Positions 16,338 through 24,627 of a stretch of DNA of 64,000 nucleotides are shown piece by piece. The DNA lies in contig CP087563.1 of the NCBI GenBank assembly GCA_020974905.1, forward strand, positions 2,666,001 to 2,730,000, given 5' to 3'. How positions within the stretch are numbered: position 1 is the stretch's first letter; each line of letters begins with the position of its first letter. This DNA comes from Planctomycetes bacterium syqfu (GTDB taxonomy: Bacteria > Planctomycetota > Phycisphaerae > Phycisphaerales > Phycisphaeraceae). A model generated the notes under the pieces. The model saw only the letters and a program-made list of their open reading frames with translations, searched no databases and was not told the DNA's origin. Made by a program: the position numbers and the translations under genes.

Positions 16338-17793
16338 TAGCAAAAGGCTCCTGTGAAGGTGAAGAAGATGAATTTGGTTGAACAGGCTGACTCTCTGATG
16401 TCGTGAGTCCCAGTGTTTGCATAAGTCGGGTTTCCTTGGCACGTTGACGAAGCTCGGTTTCCCAGTCCTTACCCTGACGGGCATACTCAGCAGCCAATGT
16501 GGTGGTATGACTGGTCAGACGTTTGGCTTGAGCGTTGGCTTCCTTGGCCGGATCAACATGCTCAGTTCCATCAAAGAACCACCCCCGGAAGTTAAGCAGA
16601 CGTGCAGGACGCACCGAGCGGAGCATTGAGAATTCTGGCGTAAGCATGGCCTCGCGAATCCAGGCGTTGAAGATTTGATCCAGCACGATTTCAGCAAGGT
16701 GTGCTTGTTCAACGCGGATAGACTTGTAATAGGTCTGATGGTCAAGCCGCCCTGACGCATAGTTGTATCCGGCGGAGTTTCCGACGGCCACGTTGTACGG
16801 AAGATTTAAAGCTCGCGCAATTTCATTGAGAATTTCATGTTTGAACTCGGCATAGGTGGTCGCCGGTTGCTGTGAATCGATCTGACCGAGCCGCCAACCA
16901 TCGGGTAACACCGTAGCCATGCGCTTTTCCAGATTGACGATGTCCATCGGATCAAGCGGTTGAGCCTCACCGTTGGCAGGCGAATCGGTATACAGCACTG
17001 CTGCAAAATCAGCGGCGGTTTCGGCTGCGGCGATCACCGCCAGGGTGTAGCGACGCAGTTGGGCAAACAGTGGCAGCGCCGGAGTAATCTCCGGAATCCC
17101 ACGATGCTGCTCCGGTCGATCGGCACGGAACCAGTGAATCACGGAACTGGCAGGCACTTCGTCGTACTGCGACATCCACGTGCTGTAATTACCCAGGCCA
17201 CCAGGATGCTGACGCAGAATCGAGTAAAACTGCGGGTTGCCGAATGAATCGAGGATCACACCATCGACATCATTGCGTGTGGGCAACATGACAGACGATG
17301 GAGATGCGATGCGGTCGGCTTCAACGAGTTGCAGATCAAGAGCAACCGGGGAATCGACGTTGGGATTGAAATTCAAAACGCCAAACGCTTCACCATCCGT
17401 ACTCTTGGCCATACGCATCGTGCGGAGTTTGGATGCCAGGTTGACGGTCTTGCTCCACTGAGCAAACGCATCTTCGATCTGGCGATTAAGCACATCATCC
17501 TTGGTGAGCAGTTGAAGACGCGGCCCGGTGCCGATGCAGTCGTTGGCCAGCGTCAGTACCATGCCTTTGGCATAGCTGTTGTTGGCTACTTCGTACCGTG
17601 CACGTTCCCGCAGTTTCTTGCGGATGTCAGCGGAAGCGGCACAGTCGGCGGACATGGCATCGGCCATTGCCCAGTGATGGGCATTCTCCGCCGTGGTCTG
17701 CGCTGCGTCGTAACGTGCTCGAACCACATTGGCCACTGGCAAACTGCGCTGCACCTGCGGTTTGGATTTTTTGAACCAATTACGTAAACGCAT
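16300..17793 (-). CDS. lambda-family phage portal protein
   Basis: The protein is 497 residues. It has the portal signature layout: RARYDAAQTTAENAHHW near the start, YAKGMVLTLANDCIGTGPRLQL, VIHWFRADRPEQHRGIPEITPALP and LNLPYNVAVGNSAGYNYASGRLDHQTYYKSI. It forms the dodecameric DNA entry channel in the capsid vertex. Its ATG overlaps the gpW-like stop (TAATG). A copy of the AACTTCCGGGGG motif at 16582-16593 lies inside the coding sequence (LLNFRGW). Confidence 0.92.
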   Translation of the reverse strand: MRLRNWFKKSKPQVQRSLPVANVVRARYDAAQTTAENAHHWAMADAMSADCAASADIRKKLRERARYEVANNSYAKGMVLTLANDCIGTGPRLQLLTKDDVLNRQIEDAFAQWSKTVNLASKLRTMRMAKSTDGEAFGVLNFNPNVDSPVALDLQLVEADRIASPSSVMLPTRNDVDGVILDSFGNPQFYSILRQHPGGLGNYSTWMSQYDEVPASSVIHWFRADRPEQHRGIPEITPALPLFAQLRRYTLAVIAAAETAADFAAVLYTDSPANGEAQPLDPMDIVNLEKRMATVLPDGWRLGQIDSQQPATTYAEFKHEILNEIARALNLPYNVAVGNSAGYNYASGRLDHQTYYKSIRVEQAHLAEIVLDQIFNAWIREAMLTPEFSMLRSVRPARLLNFRGWFFDGTEHVDPAKEANAQAKRLTSHTTTLAAEYARQGKDWETELRQRAKETRLMQTLGLTTSESQPVQPNSSSSPSQEPFANDDDTVANPTTA

Positions 17794-17990
17794 TAAACCG
17801 AACCCCCGGGATTGATCTTGAATACCTTGATACCTAAGCCCTTGGACTGAGCAGCCTTCTTCGATGCCAGGTAACGATCCGCCGCGATCTGGTCTTTGAG
17901 CGAATGCTGCTTGACGTGCTGGCCATCGACTGACACCTCAGCCGGTGCCGCAGCGTTTTCTTCGATGTTGTTTTCAATGGAGTCTGTCAC
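17793..17990 (-). CDS. gpW-like small head-completion protein
   Basis: The protein is 65 residues and starts at a GTG preceded by GAGGAATCA. The C-terminal half (HSLKDQIAADRYLASKKAAQSKGLGIKVFKINPGGSV) and the location between terminase and portal, as for lambda gpW between gpA and gpB, support a head-completion role. The reading frame continues open upstream, encoding SWDTFAPAADIDSAG, the same peptide that ends the sigma-like protein, but no start is apparent there. Confidence 0.65.
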   Translation of the reverse strand: MTDSIENNIEENAAAPAEVSVDGQHVKQHSLKDQIAADRYLASKKAAQSKGLGIKVFKINPGGSV

Positions 17991-18003
17991 TGATTCCTCT
18001 TTT

Positions 18004-18057
18004 CCTGCACTGTCTATATCTGCAGCTGGAGCAAAAGTGTCCCACGAAAAATGAAAA
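18004..18057 (-). repeat. duplicated segment, copy 1 (terminase/gpW junction)
   Basis: The sequence GCACTGTCTATATCTGCAG plus AAAAGTGTCCCA and flanking bases recurs at 34693-34747. On the minus strand it codes for SWDTFAPAADIDSAGKEES, against SWDTFGSTADIDSAGNESEES at the end of the sigma-like gene. Here it lies outside any gene with a clear start, between the terminase stop and the gpW-like GTG. Confidence 0.75.
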
Positions 18058-18061
18058 TTTT

Positions 18062-19228
18062 TTAATTTCGCGTGGTACGCTGAACACTGGAAAGCTTAAG
18101 ACGTGGTCGTGACTGCGATGTTCTGGATTCCACACCCGGAAGTGATACACCTTGAATCGACGCGCCGACTGCACATCCAACCAGGCAATCCAGCCAATGA
18201 TTGTCCGGGCGTGTGGCACGTAGCTTCCACTCATCGACGGTGCGACCTTGGGCTTGAGACTTGACTCTGTATTCAGCAGTCAGGTGATCAGCCAACAAAC
18301 GATGCGTTTTATCATCACGGCCAAAGAGTGACAGGCATCCTGGATCGCCCATGGCAACACTGAGCCGAGCATGGACAAATGTCTTCCAGTAGTTGGTATC
18401 GATCAAGGCATGGCGCACCTGACGTTTGCCTACGGTGTTGGGGATGCGCCAGTGCAAGCCAACACGATCACCCCGCTTACGTCGGTATTCGCTGAATGGA
18501 ATGCTCGACGCACCGACATATCGACCGTGGCTGGGCAATAGCAATCCAGCATGTTGGCTTTGCCGACAAAACTGATACACCACGTCGGTGGACTGGCCCC
18601 AGTTGGCATCGATCAGACAGCGGTCAATGCGCATCTCGGCGCCATCATCCCGGTGATATGTTGCTGCAAGTTTTTCAGCGGTGAGGATGTCGAGCCCTGC
18701 ATAGATTTGCCCTTCGAGTCCAGCACCCGGTGCGGCACGGCTGATCGTGGATCGAATATCACGCAACGTGTAATAGTCGCGTTTCTGCTCGGGCCACGTG
18801 CCATAATCCACGATGTAGCCCGTAAAATTCTCCTCCCAGCCGCAGAGCATCCAGAACAAAACCTTCTGCTGGACATCGATGAACATCGTCAGATGGTTGC
18901 ATACTTGGGGAATCACATTCCGAAGGTGACCATTGGTTTTGGCGGCAATGGCGTCACTTGTGAGCATCTCCTCGCCCACGGATTCGATGATCGGTTCGTT
19001 CTGATATTCAGCGAAAAACGCTGCTTCATCACGCAACCGCAGATTCATTGCATGCTGCAAGGCCGACAATTCGTCTTCGTTATACCGTTGCGGCCAGGCA
19101 ACATTACTGCCTGCGTCCATAACATCGCGATTGCTACGGTAAAACTCGGTGGCCTGCGATCCATCACCGTCGTTCCGCACCAGCACGAATCTCAGCATAC
19201 TTGGCCAGGTAAAACTCCGCATTGGCAT
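18062..19228 (-). CDS. terminase large subunit, nuclease part (split by frameshift)
   Basis: The 388-residue frame holds the RNase H-fold nuclease that cuts DNA during packaging. Three acidic sites are visible: FIDVQ (about residue 110), CLIDANWG (about 200) and HWLDCLVG (about 347). It is in a different frame from the ATPase part at 19164-20348 and overlaps it by 65 bases. The first residues of this frame (MPMRSFTWPSML) are the shadow of the ATPase frame, and homology-like sequence begins at DGDGSQATEFYRSNRDVMDAG. So the two frames are best read as one gene interrupted by a +1 shift near 19162-19170. Confidence 0.85.
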   Translation of the reverse strand: MPMRSFTWPSMLRFVLVRNDGDGSQATEFYRSNRDVMDAGSNVAWPQRYNEDELSALQHAMNLRLRDEAAFFAEYQNEPIIESVGEEMLTSDAIAAKTNGHLRNVIPQVCNHLTMFIDVQQKVLFWMLCGWEENFTGYIVDYGTWPEQKRDYYTLRDIRSTISRAAPGAGLEGQIYAGLDILTAEKLAATYHRDDGAEMRIDRCLIDANWGQSTDVVYQFCRQSQHAGLLLPSHGRYVGASSIPFSEYRRKRGDRVGLHWRIPNTVGKRQVRHALIDTNYWKTFVHARLSVAMGDPGCLSLFGRDDKTHRLLADHLTAEYRVKSQAQGRTVDEWKLRATRPDNHWLDCLVGCAVGASIQGVSLPGVESRTSQSRPRLKLSSVQRTTRN

Positions 19229-20348
19229 CGGGGAAGGAGTAGATCATCTTGGTGCGTTCGCCTTGCCACTCGGGGTGTTTGTCGCGATCCAGAATGTTGT
19301 CGGCCATGTCACCGGGACGGATCACGGTGCAGGCCATGAGTCCAGCGATCTTCTTACCCGGCCCAGCCATACCCAATACGTCACCGGCCAGGATCGCTTC
19401 ACGCCGTTGCGATTGGGAGGGTGACCATGCCGACTCGGTGGTTTGTGGGTCATCGACCAACACCAACTGCGGACGCACAACCTGCCCATCGGCGCGGGCA
19501 TAGTTCTGGCCACGGATATCACTACCCTTCATGCCGCTTGATGAAATAACAATGCCCGATGACAGACTGCCTTCGATCACTGGCAACACCACGCGATCCG
19601 ATGACCAATCGATGCGCGTGGGTTCGCCTTTGTATTTTTGTCCCTTCTGCCGGTTGGTAATCCGCTCAAGACAACGGATTGGATACGTCACCTCGGGAAA
19701 ATCTTCATGCAATAGCGGGTTGGTCTCCAACCATATTTTGATGTTTTCCAGCAAGTCCCGGGCACGTTCGGCACTGGCTGCGATCAGACAAACAAAGGGT
19801 GACGCACCGATCAATGCTGCCCACAAAACAGCTGTCTGTGCAATCACAGTTTTACCCGTCCCCCGAGGCATCGCCATGGCAAACAAGCCACCTGTACGCA
19901 CGGCCTTCTCAATTTTTGAAATGACCGTCCTGTGGTCTGCTGACCAGCGCAAGTAAAAAACCTCAGCAAAATAGGTCTCACAGAACGCTCGGAATGATGC
20001 AATGCATCGAGCCTTGCGATCCGGGTCAACGACTGTCGGTATCTCTCCGATGTCCTGAGCCGAGCGCACCAGTTCTGCGGCACGCTCGGCCTTGCGGATT
20101 TTCTGTTCTTCATAACTCAACGGACCGGACTTGGGCTTGGCATATTCCAGCGTCAGCCATGCTGCATACCGGAACAGATCCACCGTCTGCGGATTGGATG
20201 GATCACTGATGCTGTAGCCGGCGCGGTTGCGATGCCGACGCAGTTGGAACTCGGTCAACGAGTCTGCGTTGGGCAGATCAACTGCGTTAACAATCCGCAG
20301 CAAGTCGGCGGGCCGGAGTTGGCGTGGGTTGAATGACTTTTTACTCAT
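19164..20348 (-). CDS. terminase large subunit, ATPase part (split by frameshift)
   Basis: From MSKKSFNPRQL (20348) this gives 394 residues; the ATG lies inside the last codons of the preceding gene. It is the DNA-packaging motor ATPase: Walker A PRGTGKT at residues 161-167 and Walker B LVLVDD in QLVLVDDPQTTESA. It ends KYAEIRAGAERR then TGA, just where homologous terminases continue into a nuclease linker. Whether the stop is bypassed by programmed frameshifting (CGG-TGA-T context), is a mutation, or is a sequencing error cannot be decided here. Confidence 0.88.
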   Translation of the reverse strand: MSKKSFNPRQLRPADLLRIVNAVDLPNADSLTEFQLRRHRNRAGYSISDPSNPQTVDLFRYAAWLTLEYAKPKSGPLSYEEQKIRKAERAAELVRSAQDIGEIPTVVDPDRKARCIASFRAFCETYFAEVFYLRWSADHRTVISKIEKAVRTGGLFAMAMPRGTGKTVIAQTAVLWAALIGASPFVCLIAASAERARDLLENIKIWLETNPLLHEDFPEVTYPIRCLERITNRQKGQKYKGEPTRIDWSSDRVVLPVIEGSLSSGIVISSSGMKGSDIRGQNYARADGQVVRPQLVLVDDPQTTESAWSPSQSQRREAILAGDVLGMAGPGKKIAGLMACTVIRPGDMADNILDRDKHPEWQGERTKMIYSFPDANAEFYLAKYAEIRAGAERR

Positions 20349-20565
20349 CGTCTGCCTCCTCCATCTCCGGCCGGGCCAGGAACGCGACATACTCGATCAA
20401 GCTGAACGTGCCATCGGCGCGGAGCAGTTGGCCGTCATCCACGACCTGCTGAATCTGCTCTTCATCGATCCGGCGATTGAACGCCTTGGACAGAATCTGC
20501 GCCGCCTGCGGCACTGTCATTGCCGTCATTCTCAATGTCTTTGGACGATCTGTAGCTTGTGTCAT
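20341..20565 (-). CDS. small phage protein upstream of terminase
   Basis: The protein is 74 residues. The core TVPQAAQILSKAFNRRIDEEQIQQVVDDGQLLRADGTFSLIEYVAFLAR looks like a small helix-turn-helix fold. It ends inside the start of the terminase gene (ATGAGTAA). By position it may serve as a small terminase subunit or DNA-recognition partner, but it is shorter than usual small terminases and no known domain is certain. Confidence 0.6.
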   Translation of the reverse strand: MTQATDRPKTLRMTAMTVPQAAQILSKAFNRRIDEEQIQQVVDDGQLLRADGTFSLIEYVAFLARPEMEEADDE

Positions 20566-20666
20566 CAGAATTCAAAAAAGCCTTAAAAATAAGGGTAAAA
20601 GTCGCATTGTTGCCTTGTAATCCGTTTCGAATGCTGGCTTCATGTGTCTATAGAAAGGCCAACAAC

Positions 20667-20861
20667 ATGAAAGCCAAAACCACCAAACGTAAACAGGCAT
20701 ACAAAGACGCAACGGTCAACGAAATCGCCCAATGCATCCTGCGTATCGACACCTTGCAGACACGCAAAAGCGATTCTTTGGACTTCCACGACTGTGCGGT
20801 TTGGAGCATCAAAGAAGCGTTGGAAGCGGCCTTTGAAGCAGGACGCAAAGCAGATCATTAA
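20667..20861 (+). CDS. small hypothetical phage protein (plus-strand block, gene 1)
   Basis: The protein is 64 residues from MKAKTTKRKQAYKD. GAAAGG lies nine bases before the ATG. It has a basic N-terminus, then a helical part with one Cys-His pair (DSLDFHDCAVWSIKEALEAAFEAGRKADH). It is first in a five-gene plus-strand run that opposes the rest of the prophage. No family is recognised. Confidence 0.6.
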   Translation: MKAKTTKRKQAYKDATVNEIAQCILRIDTLQTRKSDSLDFHDCAVWSIKEALEAAFEAGRKADH

Positions 20862-20883
20862 TCATTCGCAACAGGAGAAACAC

Positions 20884-21144
20884 ATGCGAATCACAAGAAT
20901 TGAATTTGCAGGACGAACAGGCATCTTCGCCATCATCAAGCGACCCCATGAAGCCAAACAGATCGAGGTCGAAATCCTGCAACCCAATAAAGAAGGCACC
21001 CATTGGGTGAAGGCTGACGACGAAGACGAACTCTTCTCGATGGCTGCCTTCCTGCAACAAATACTCGACGGCTATGAGGGAACGATGGAAGAAGCATCCT
21101 GCTACTACAACGCACTGCTCTGTATCAGCGACATCGGAATCTAA
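20884..21144 (+). CDS. small hypothetical phage protein (plus-strand block, gene 2)
   Basis: The protein is 86 residues from MRITRIEFAGRTG, with CAGGAGAAACAC just upstream. It alternates beta and helix (IFAIIKRPHEAKQIEVEIL, DEDELFSMAAFLQQILDGYEG). It is 22 bases downstream of gene 1 of the block. The function is unknown. Confidence 0.6.
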   Translation: MRITRIEFAGRTGIFAIIKRPHEAKQIEVEILQPNKEGTHWVKADDEDELFSMAAFLQQILDGYEGTMEEASCYYNALLCISDIGI

Positions 21145-21156
21145 GGAAACATCACA

Positions 21157-21399
21157 ATGGCAACGAAAAAACAAACTGCCCAAGACGCCTACGCCCAACA
21201 CCGAAAAGACATCACCAGCCTGATGCTCTGGTTGGAACTCGAGCTGGAAAAGCACCGCATCAATGCCAAAGGCCAGCCAGGAAACTGGAGTTTTCCAGGA
21301 GACCTTGAACTCACTCGAAAGCAATTGATAGAGGCACTGGCCTCGCTCTCCCACAGCGAACCGAATGAAATCGAAGACCTGCTCAGCGAATGTCGCTGA
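21157..21399 (+). CDS. small hypothetical phage protein (plus-strand block, gene 3)
   Basis: The protein is 80 residues, helical and acidic (MATKKQTAQDAYAQHRKDITSLMLWLELELEKH). It follows gene 2 by 12 bases, with AAGGAAACATCACA before the ATG. No family is recognised. Confidence 0.6.
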   Translation: MATKKQTAQDAYAQHRKDITSLMLWLELELEKHRINAKGQPGNWSFPGDLELTRKQLIEALASLSHSEPNEIEDLLSECR

Positions 21400-21438
21400 G
21401 CATTTTTGTTTAACCATTACCACAAGGACAAAATCACC

Positions 21439-21984
21439 ATGAAACAAGAAGACATCCAAATCGGCGGAACGTACCTCGTCGGCCTCGCTGGCAACCTCGT
21501 CCCGGTGCTGATCACCGAAGACCATCCCTCGGGTACAGGCTGGCATGGCAAAACGGTAAAGACCGGCAAGCAAATTGTGATCCGCTCGGCCCAGCGCATT
21601 CACCGCGCCGTGGAGAGCGACAAGGACGCCAGTCCCGCCAACCAGGGCAAACGCAAGCCCAAGGCGACGACGGATACCACCGGCGCCCCCAAACGCAACA
21701 CATCGAAACGTGCCGCGACGAGTGGCGAGCAGGACGGCACCAAGCCCATGAGCCTGATCAACGCAGCGGCCCATATCCTTGCCCAAGGTGACCGCGAACC
21801 CATGCGATGCAAGGAAATCGTCGAACAGGCCATCGAGCAAAAACTCTGGCAACCCGGCAAAGGACTTACCCCTGGCTCCACGCTTTATGCAGCCATCGGA
21901 AGAGAGATAAAAACCAAGGGCGACGATAGCCGATTCGTCAAAGCTGAACGCGGCAAGTTCACCGTGGCCAAGAAGGAGGCGTGA
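21439..21984 (+). CDS. HARE-HTH (winged helix) protein of the plus-strand block
   Basis: The protein is 181 residues. The C-terminal 75 or so residues (MSLINAAAHILAQGDREPMRCKEIVEQAIEQKLWQPGKGLTPGSTLYAAIGREIKTKGDDSRFVKAERGKFTV) match the HARE-HTH/HB1-ASXL domain, a winged helix known from RNA polymerase delta and restriction endonucleases. The N-terminal 50 or so residues form a beta-rich module (YLVGLAGNLVPVLI...GKTVKTGKQIVIRS), joined by a basic Lys/Thr-rich linker. It probably binds DNA; a phage regulator is a reasonable guess. AAGGAC precedes the start. Confidence 0.75.
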   Translation: MKQEDIQIGGTYLVGLAGNLVPVLITEDHPSGTGWHGKTVKTGKQIVIRSAQRIHRAVESDKDASPANQGKRKPKATTDTTGAPKRNTSKRAATSGEQDGTKPMSLINAAAHILAQGDREPMRCKEIVEQAIEQKLWQPGKGLTPGSTLYAAIGREIKTKGDDSRFVKAERGKFTVAKKEA

Positions 21985-21987
21985 TCC

Positions 21988-22344
21988 ATGCCACGCCCCC
22001 ACCGACAGCGCGACGTGACCTTCCGCGTGCAGGACGATCACCTGGAAATGCACATCACCTTCCGACATCAACCGGACCGCAACTATGTCCACCGATGTTC
22101 CCGCGACATATTCCGCGAGGTCGCCTACGCCATTGAGGACCATGCCGCAGGCGGGACTACGCTTGAGGAAATCGTCCAGACTATCGACGCGCCCTACACG
22201 CAGGTCAACGTGGCACTCGGATTCATGAAGGAACGTGGATGCGTCGAAATTCGGCACCGCCGCACCTTCCCGGCCTCGGACATTGTGTATGAAGATGCTA
22301 TGATCGAATTCATGCATCTGGCCCAATGCGCAGAAAATCATTGA
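21988..22344 (+). CDS. hypothetical phage protein (plus-strand block, gene 5)
   Basis: The protein is 118 residues, three bases downstream of the HARE-HTH gene, with GAAGGAGGCGTGATCC as the ribosome-binding site. The C-terminal half (TTLEEIVQTIDAPYTQVNVALGFMKERGCVEIRHRRTF) looks like a winged helix. It is the last gene before a strong terminator. A DNA-binding role is inferred. Confidence 0.65.
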   Translation: MPRPHRQRDVTFRVQDDHLEMHITFRHQPDRNYVHRCSRDIFREVAYAIEDHAAGGTTLEEIVQTIDAPYTQVNVALGFMKERGCVEIRHRRTFPASDIVYEDAMIEFMHLAQCAENH

Positions 22345-22367
22345 CTGCATATTAAAACCACTTTCTA

Positions 22368-22392
22368 CCCCCGACATATGTCGGGGGTTTTT
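22368..22392 (+). terminator. strong rho-independent terminator
   Basis: A perfect palindrome CCCCCGACATATGTCGGGGG (22368-22387) is followed by TTTTT. It ends the plus-strand block 24 bases after its last stop codon and separates it from the opposing methyltransferase gene. Confidence 0.9.
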
Positions 22393-22482
22393 CGTGAAGA
22401 TTTTGTAAATATGTATAGGAGGTAGGAAAATCGACGATACAATGATCAGATAGTAGAAAAGGAGGTATGAACAGGAAGGATG

Positions 22483-23841
22483 TCAGGCTTTTGAGTCGGG
22501 CGTCTGTTGGGCAGGAATACGCTGTGCTTTTTCTCCGGTAAATTCCTCCCAACGCTTGACGATCACATCCACATAGAGCTCATCAAGCTCCATCAGAAAC
22601 GCATGACGTCCTGTTTGCTCACAACCAATCAGTGTCGATCCGCTGCCACCGAAAAGGTCCAAAACGTTCTGGCCGGGCTTGGACGAATATTGAATCGCAC
22701 GTACGGCTAGTTCGACAGGCTTCTCGGTAAGATGGACGGTAGAAGACGCTGGGACCTTCTTGATATCCCAAATGTCACATGCATTTGTGGGTCCAAAATA
22801 TCTATGCCCCGCCCCTTCCTTCCAAGCGTAAAAGCATATTTCATAAGAGTTTAAGTAGTCCTTACGGGTTAGTACCGGGTGGAGTTTGTTCCATACGATG
22901 CACTGGCTGAAGTACAGGCCGGCAGCCTTGAGCGGCGCGGGATAATTGGCCAGATTGGCGTAACCGCCCCACACGTATCCAGACGCCCCGGGCCGCATGA
23001 CACGAGACGCATTCGAAAACCAAGCCAACAGCAACCTGTTGAATTCTTCCTCGGTGACGAAGTCGTTGGCCAGGGGTCGATCCTTGGGGCGGAGCTTTTT
23101 CTGGGTCGGTTTGATGTCACCTTTGCGACGTGCGGCATCCATCTGCTGATGATGCGTCGGCTTGAAGGATGACTTACCCGCAGCGATGGCATTATTTGAC
23201 CGAGGCTCCAGGCGGACGTTGTAGGGCGGGTCCATATTCAGTAAATCTATGGTCGCTCCATTCAACAATTTATCCAAATCTTCCTCCGAACTACTATCAC
23301 CACACATCAGTCGATGGTTACCAAGTATCCATATATCGCCGCGCTCACTGATCGCGGCATCCGGCGGTTCGGGAATGGAATCCGGGTCGGTCAAACCTTC
23401 CTGTATACCTTGGGCTTCACTGATTAATTTACCCAGTTCCTCTTCGTCAAAGGCGAGGATGTTCATATCAAAGCCACCCTCACGCAGTTCGTTGAGTTCG
23501 ATGGGCAGAATCGATAAATCCCATTCGGCGATTTCACCTGTGCGGTTGTCGGCCAGGCGATACGCACGCACCTGATCGGGGGACAGATCGGTGGCCACAT
23601 GCACAGGCACCTTGGCAAGGCCGAGTTTGGTCGCTGCTTTCCAGCGCGTGTGGCCTGCAATGATCACACCGTCTTCGTCAATGACGATGGGTTGTCTGAA
23701 CCCAAACTCCGACAGCGATGCGGCAACAGCATCAACTGCTTTGTCATTCAAACGTGGGTTGCGCTCGTAGGGTTTGACGTCTTCGATATTGTGAAGTTCG
23801 ACTTTGAAATTGGAAGTGACGATGTCCTGAGTAGTGGTCAT
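22483..23841 (-). CDS. ParB/Srx domain - DNA methyltransferase fusion
   Basis: The protein is 452 residues from MTTTQDIVTSNF (23841). The N-terminal ParB/sulfiredoxin-like domain (YERNPRLNDKAVDAVAASLSEFGFRQPIVIDEDGVIIAGHTRWKAA) has the GHTR site at about residue 65. An N4/N6 adenine-or-cytosine methyltransferase follows: motif IV DPPYNV at about 205 and motif I DLFGGSGSTLIG near 405, so the order is IV then I (beta class). Such proteins modify phage DNA, commonly to evade restriction. No cognate endonuclease is next to it. Confidence 0.9.
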   Translation of the reverse strand: MTTTQDIVTSNFKVELHNIEDVKPYERNPRLNDKAVDAVAASLSEFGFRQPIVIDEDGVIIAGHTRWKAATKLGLAKVPVHVATDLSPDQVRAYRLADNRTGEIAEWDLSILPIELNELREGGFDMNILAFDEEELGKLISEAQGIQEGLTDPDSIPEPPDAAISERGDIWILGNHRLMCGDSSSEEDLDKLLNGATIDLLNMDPPYNVRLEPRSNNAIAAGKSSFKPTHHQQMDAARRKGDIKPTQKKLRPKDRPLANDFVTEEEFNRLLLAWFSNASRVMRPGASGYVWGGYANLANYPAPLKAAGLYFSQCIVWNKLHPVLTRKDYLNSYEICFYAWKEGAGHRYFGPTNACDIWDIKKVPASSTVHLTEKPVELAVRAIQYSSKPGQNVLDLFGGSGSTLIGCEQTGRHAFLMELDELYVDVIVKRWEEFTGEKAQRIPAQQTPDSKA

Positions 23842-24079
23842 AAAAGTCCTTAAAAACAGTGGTTTTTTGCTTAAAAATGGTTTGCGGCGCTGCCAGCGGA
23901 AAGTCTGTCTAACAGATCGACTCGTTCCGCCGCCATCAAAAGGCCCCATGGGGGAAGGAACCATTGCCTAGTCGCCCTCTGTGGCCGACCGTGGCCTTGG
24001 CGGCATCCTGATACGTCCAGAGCCCGGACGCCACAGGCGCCAACCTGTGGCGATGTGTGGCAAGGATTTAGAGCACGGA
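23842..24079. other. structured intergenic stretch with hairpin
   Basis: About 240 bases without a convincing gene. The small minus-strand frame across it (77 codons) is rich in Arg, Gly, Pro and Cys and lacks a domain, so I do not call it. It contains a 9-bp perfect hairpin, CGCCACAGG / CCTGTGGCG with loop CGCCAA (24029-24052), and further short inverted repeats (GTGGCCGACCGTGGCC; GCGGCG with CGCCGC). It could be a structured RNA or a leader of the methyltransferase gene. Confidence 0.4.
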
Positions 24080-24310
24080 TCATGAAGCTGCTTTGCGAAG
24101 ACATGCATGACTGGTTTCATGTCCCGAGCGTGCTTCGAAATTCCCGCACCAATCGTTTGGCCAGACGGCGGGCCAGTAGAAACGTTTGGGTAAAAGGCTC
24201 TCTCCCTCGTGTATGCCCGGAACAGGTGCTTGGCGATGGCAACTGCCCAATTGATCTTTCATATCATCAGGTTCAAAATATTGACAATCGCGGCAACGAG
24301 ATTTAACCAT
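24080..24310 (-). CDS. small zinc-ribbon-like phage protein
   Basis: The protein is 76 residues. Cysteines CRDC-QYFEPDD, CHRQAP and WCGNF form a pattern usual for small zinc-binding phage proteins (CxxC-YF... C-R-P... WCG-F). AAGGAATGATTG precedes the ATG. It lies between the prim-pol and ParB-methyltransferase genes. No specific function is known. Confidence 0.65.
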   Translation of the reverse strand: MVKSRCRDCQYFEPDDMKDQLGSCHRQAPVPGIHEGESLLPKRFYWPAVWPNDWCGNFEARSGHETSHACLRKAAS

Positions 24311-24627
24311 TCAATCATTCCTTTACATAGGTTGTTTGATATTCAATTCAGGCGACGTAAATATGAACAGGCCCAAAATAGAAAACCGATATTCCCTCGC
24401 GCGTACGCGCACATACACGTCGTGAGGTATATATAGAGAGAGAGGGTGTTTTTCTATATATATTCTTCATAAGCTCTTGTCTTTTGGCTTTTTGCGATTT
24501 TGAGAAAACCGCTTTTTCACTGCGCGGTTTTCTGCGGTTTTCTCCGGCAATCTGGCTTACGACACGTTTTGGGGCCTTGAAATGGGGTGTTTTCGGAGAA
24601 AACCTCCGAGGCTTTCTCCCCGGTGAT
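24311..24627. promoter_or_regulatory. repeat-rich intergenic region, candidate origin or control region
   Basis: This 317-base gap has no gene. It contains GAGAAAACCGC (24502-24512), the inverse GCGGTTTTCT twice in tandem (24524-24544), and GGAGAAAACC again at 24595-24604. It also has a 9-bp inverted pair TATATATAG / CTATATATA (24428-24462) in an AT-rich, GA-repeat track and a CG-rich alternating track (CGCGCGTACGCGC). Iteron-like repeats plus AT-rich DNA beside the primase gene fit a replication origin; the role is inferred. Confidence 0.5.

Noticed and set aside
20809-22377. 522-codon open frame on the minus strand opposite the plus-strand block
   Set aside because: The five plus-strand frames have ribosome-binding sites, tight spacing and a terminator, and one has a HARE-HTH domain. 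The antisense protein is His/Val/Gly/Phe-rich without a domain.
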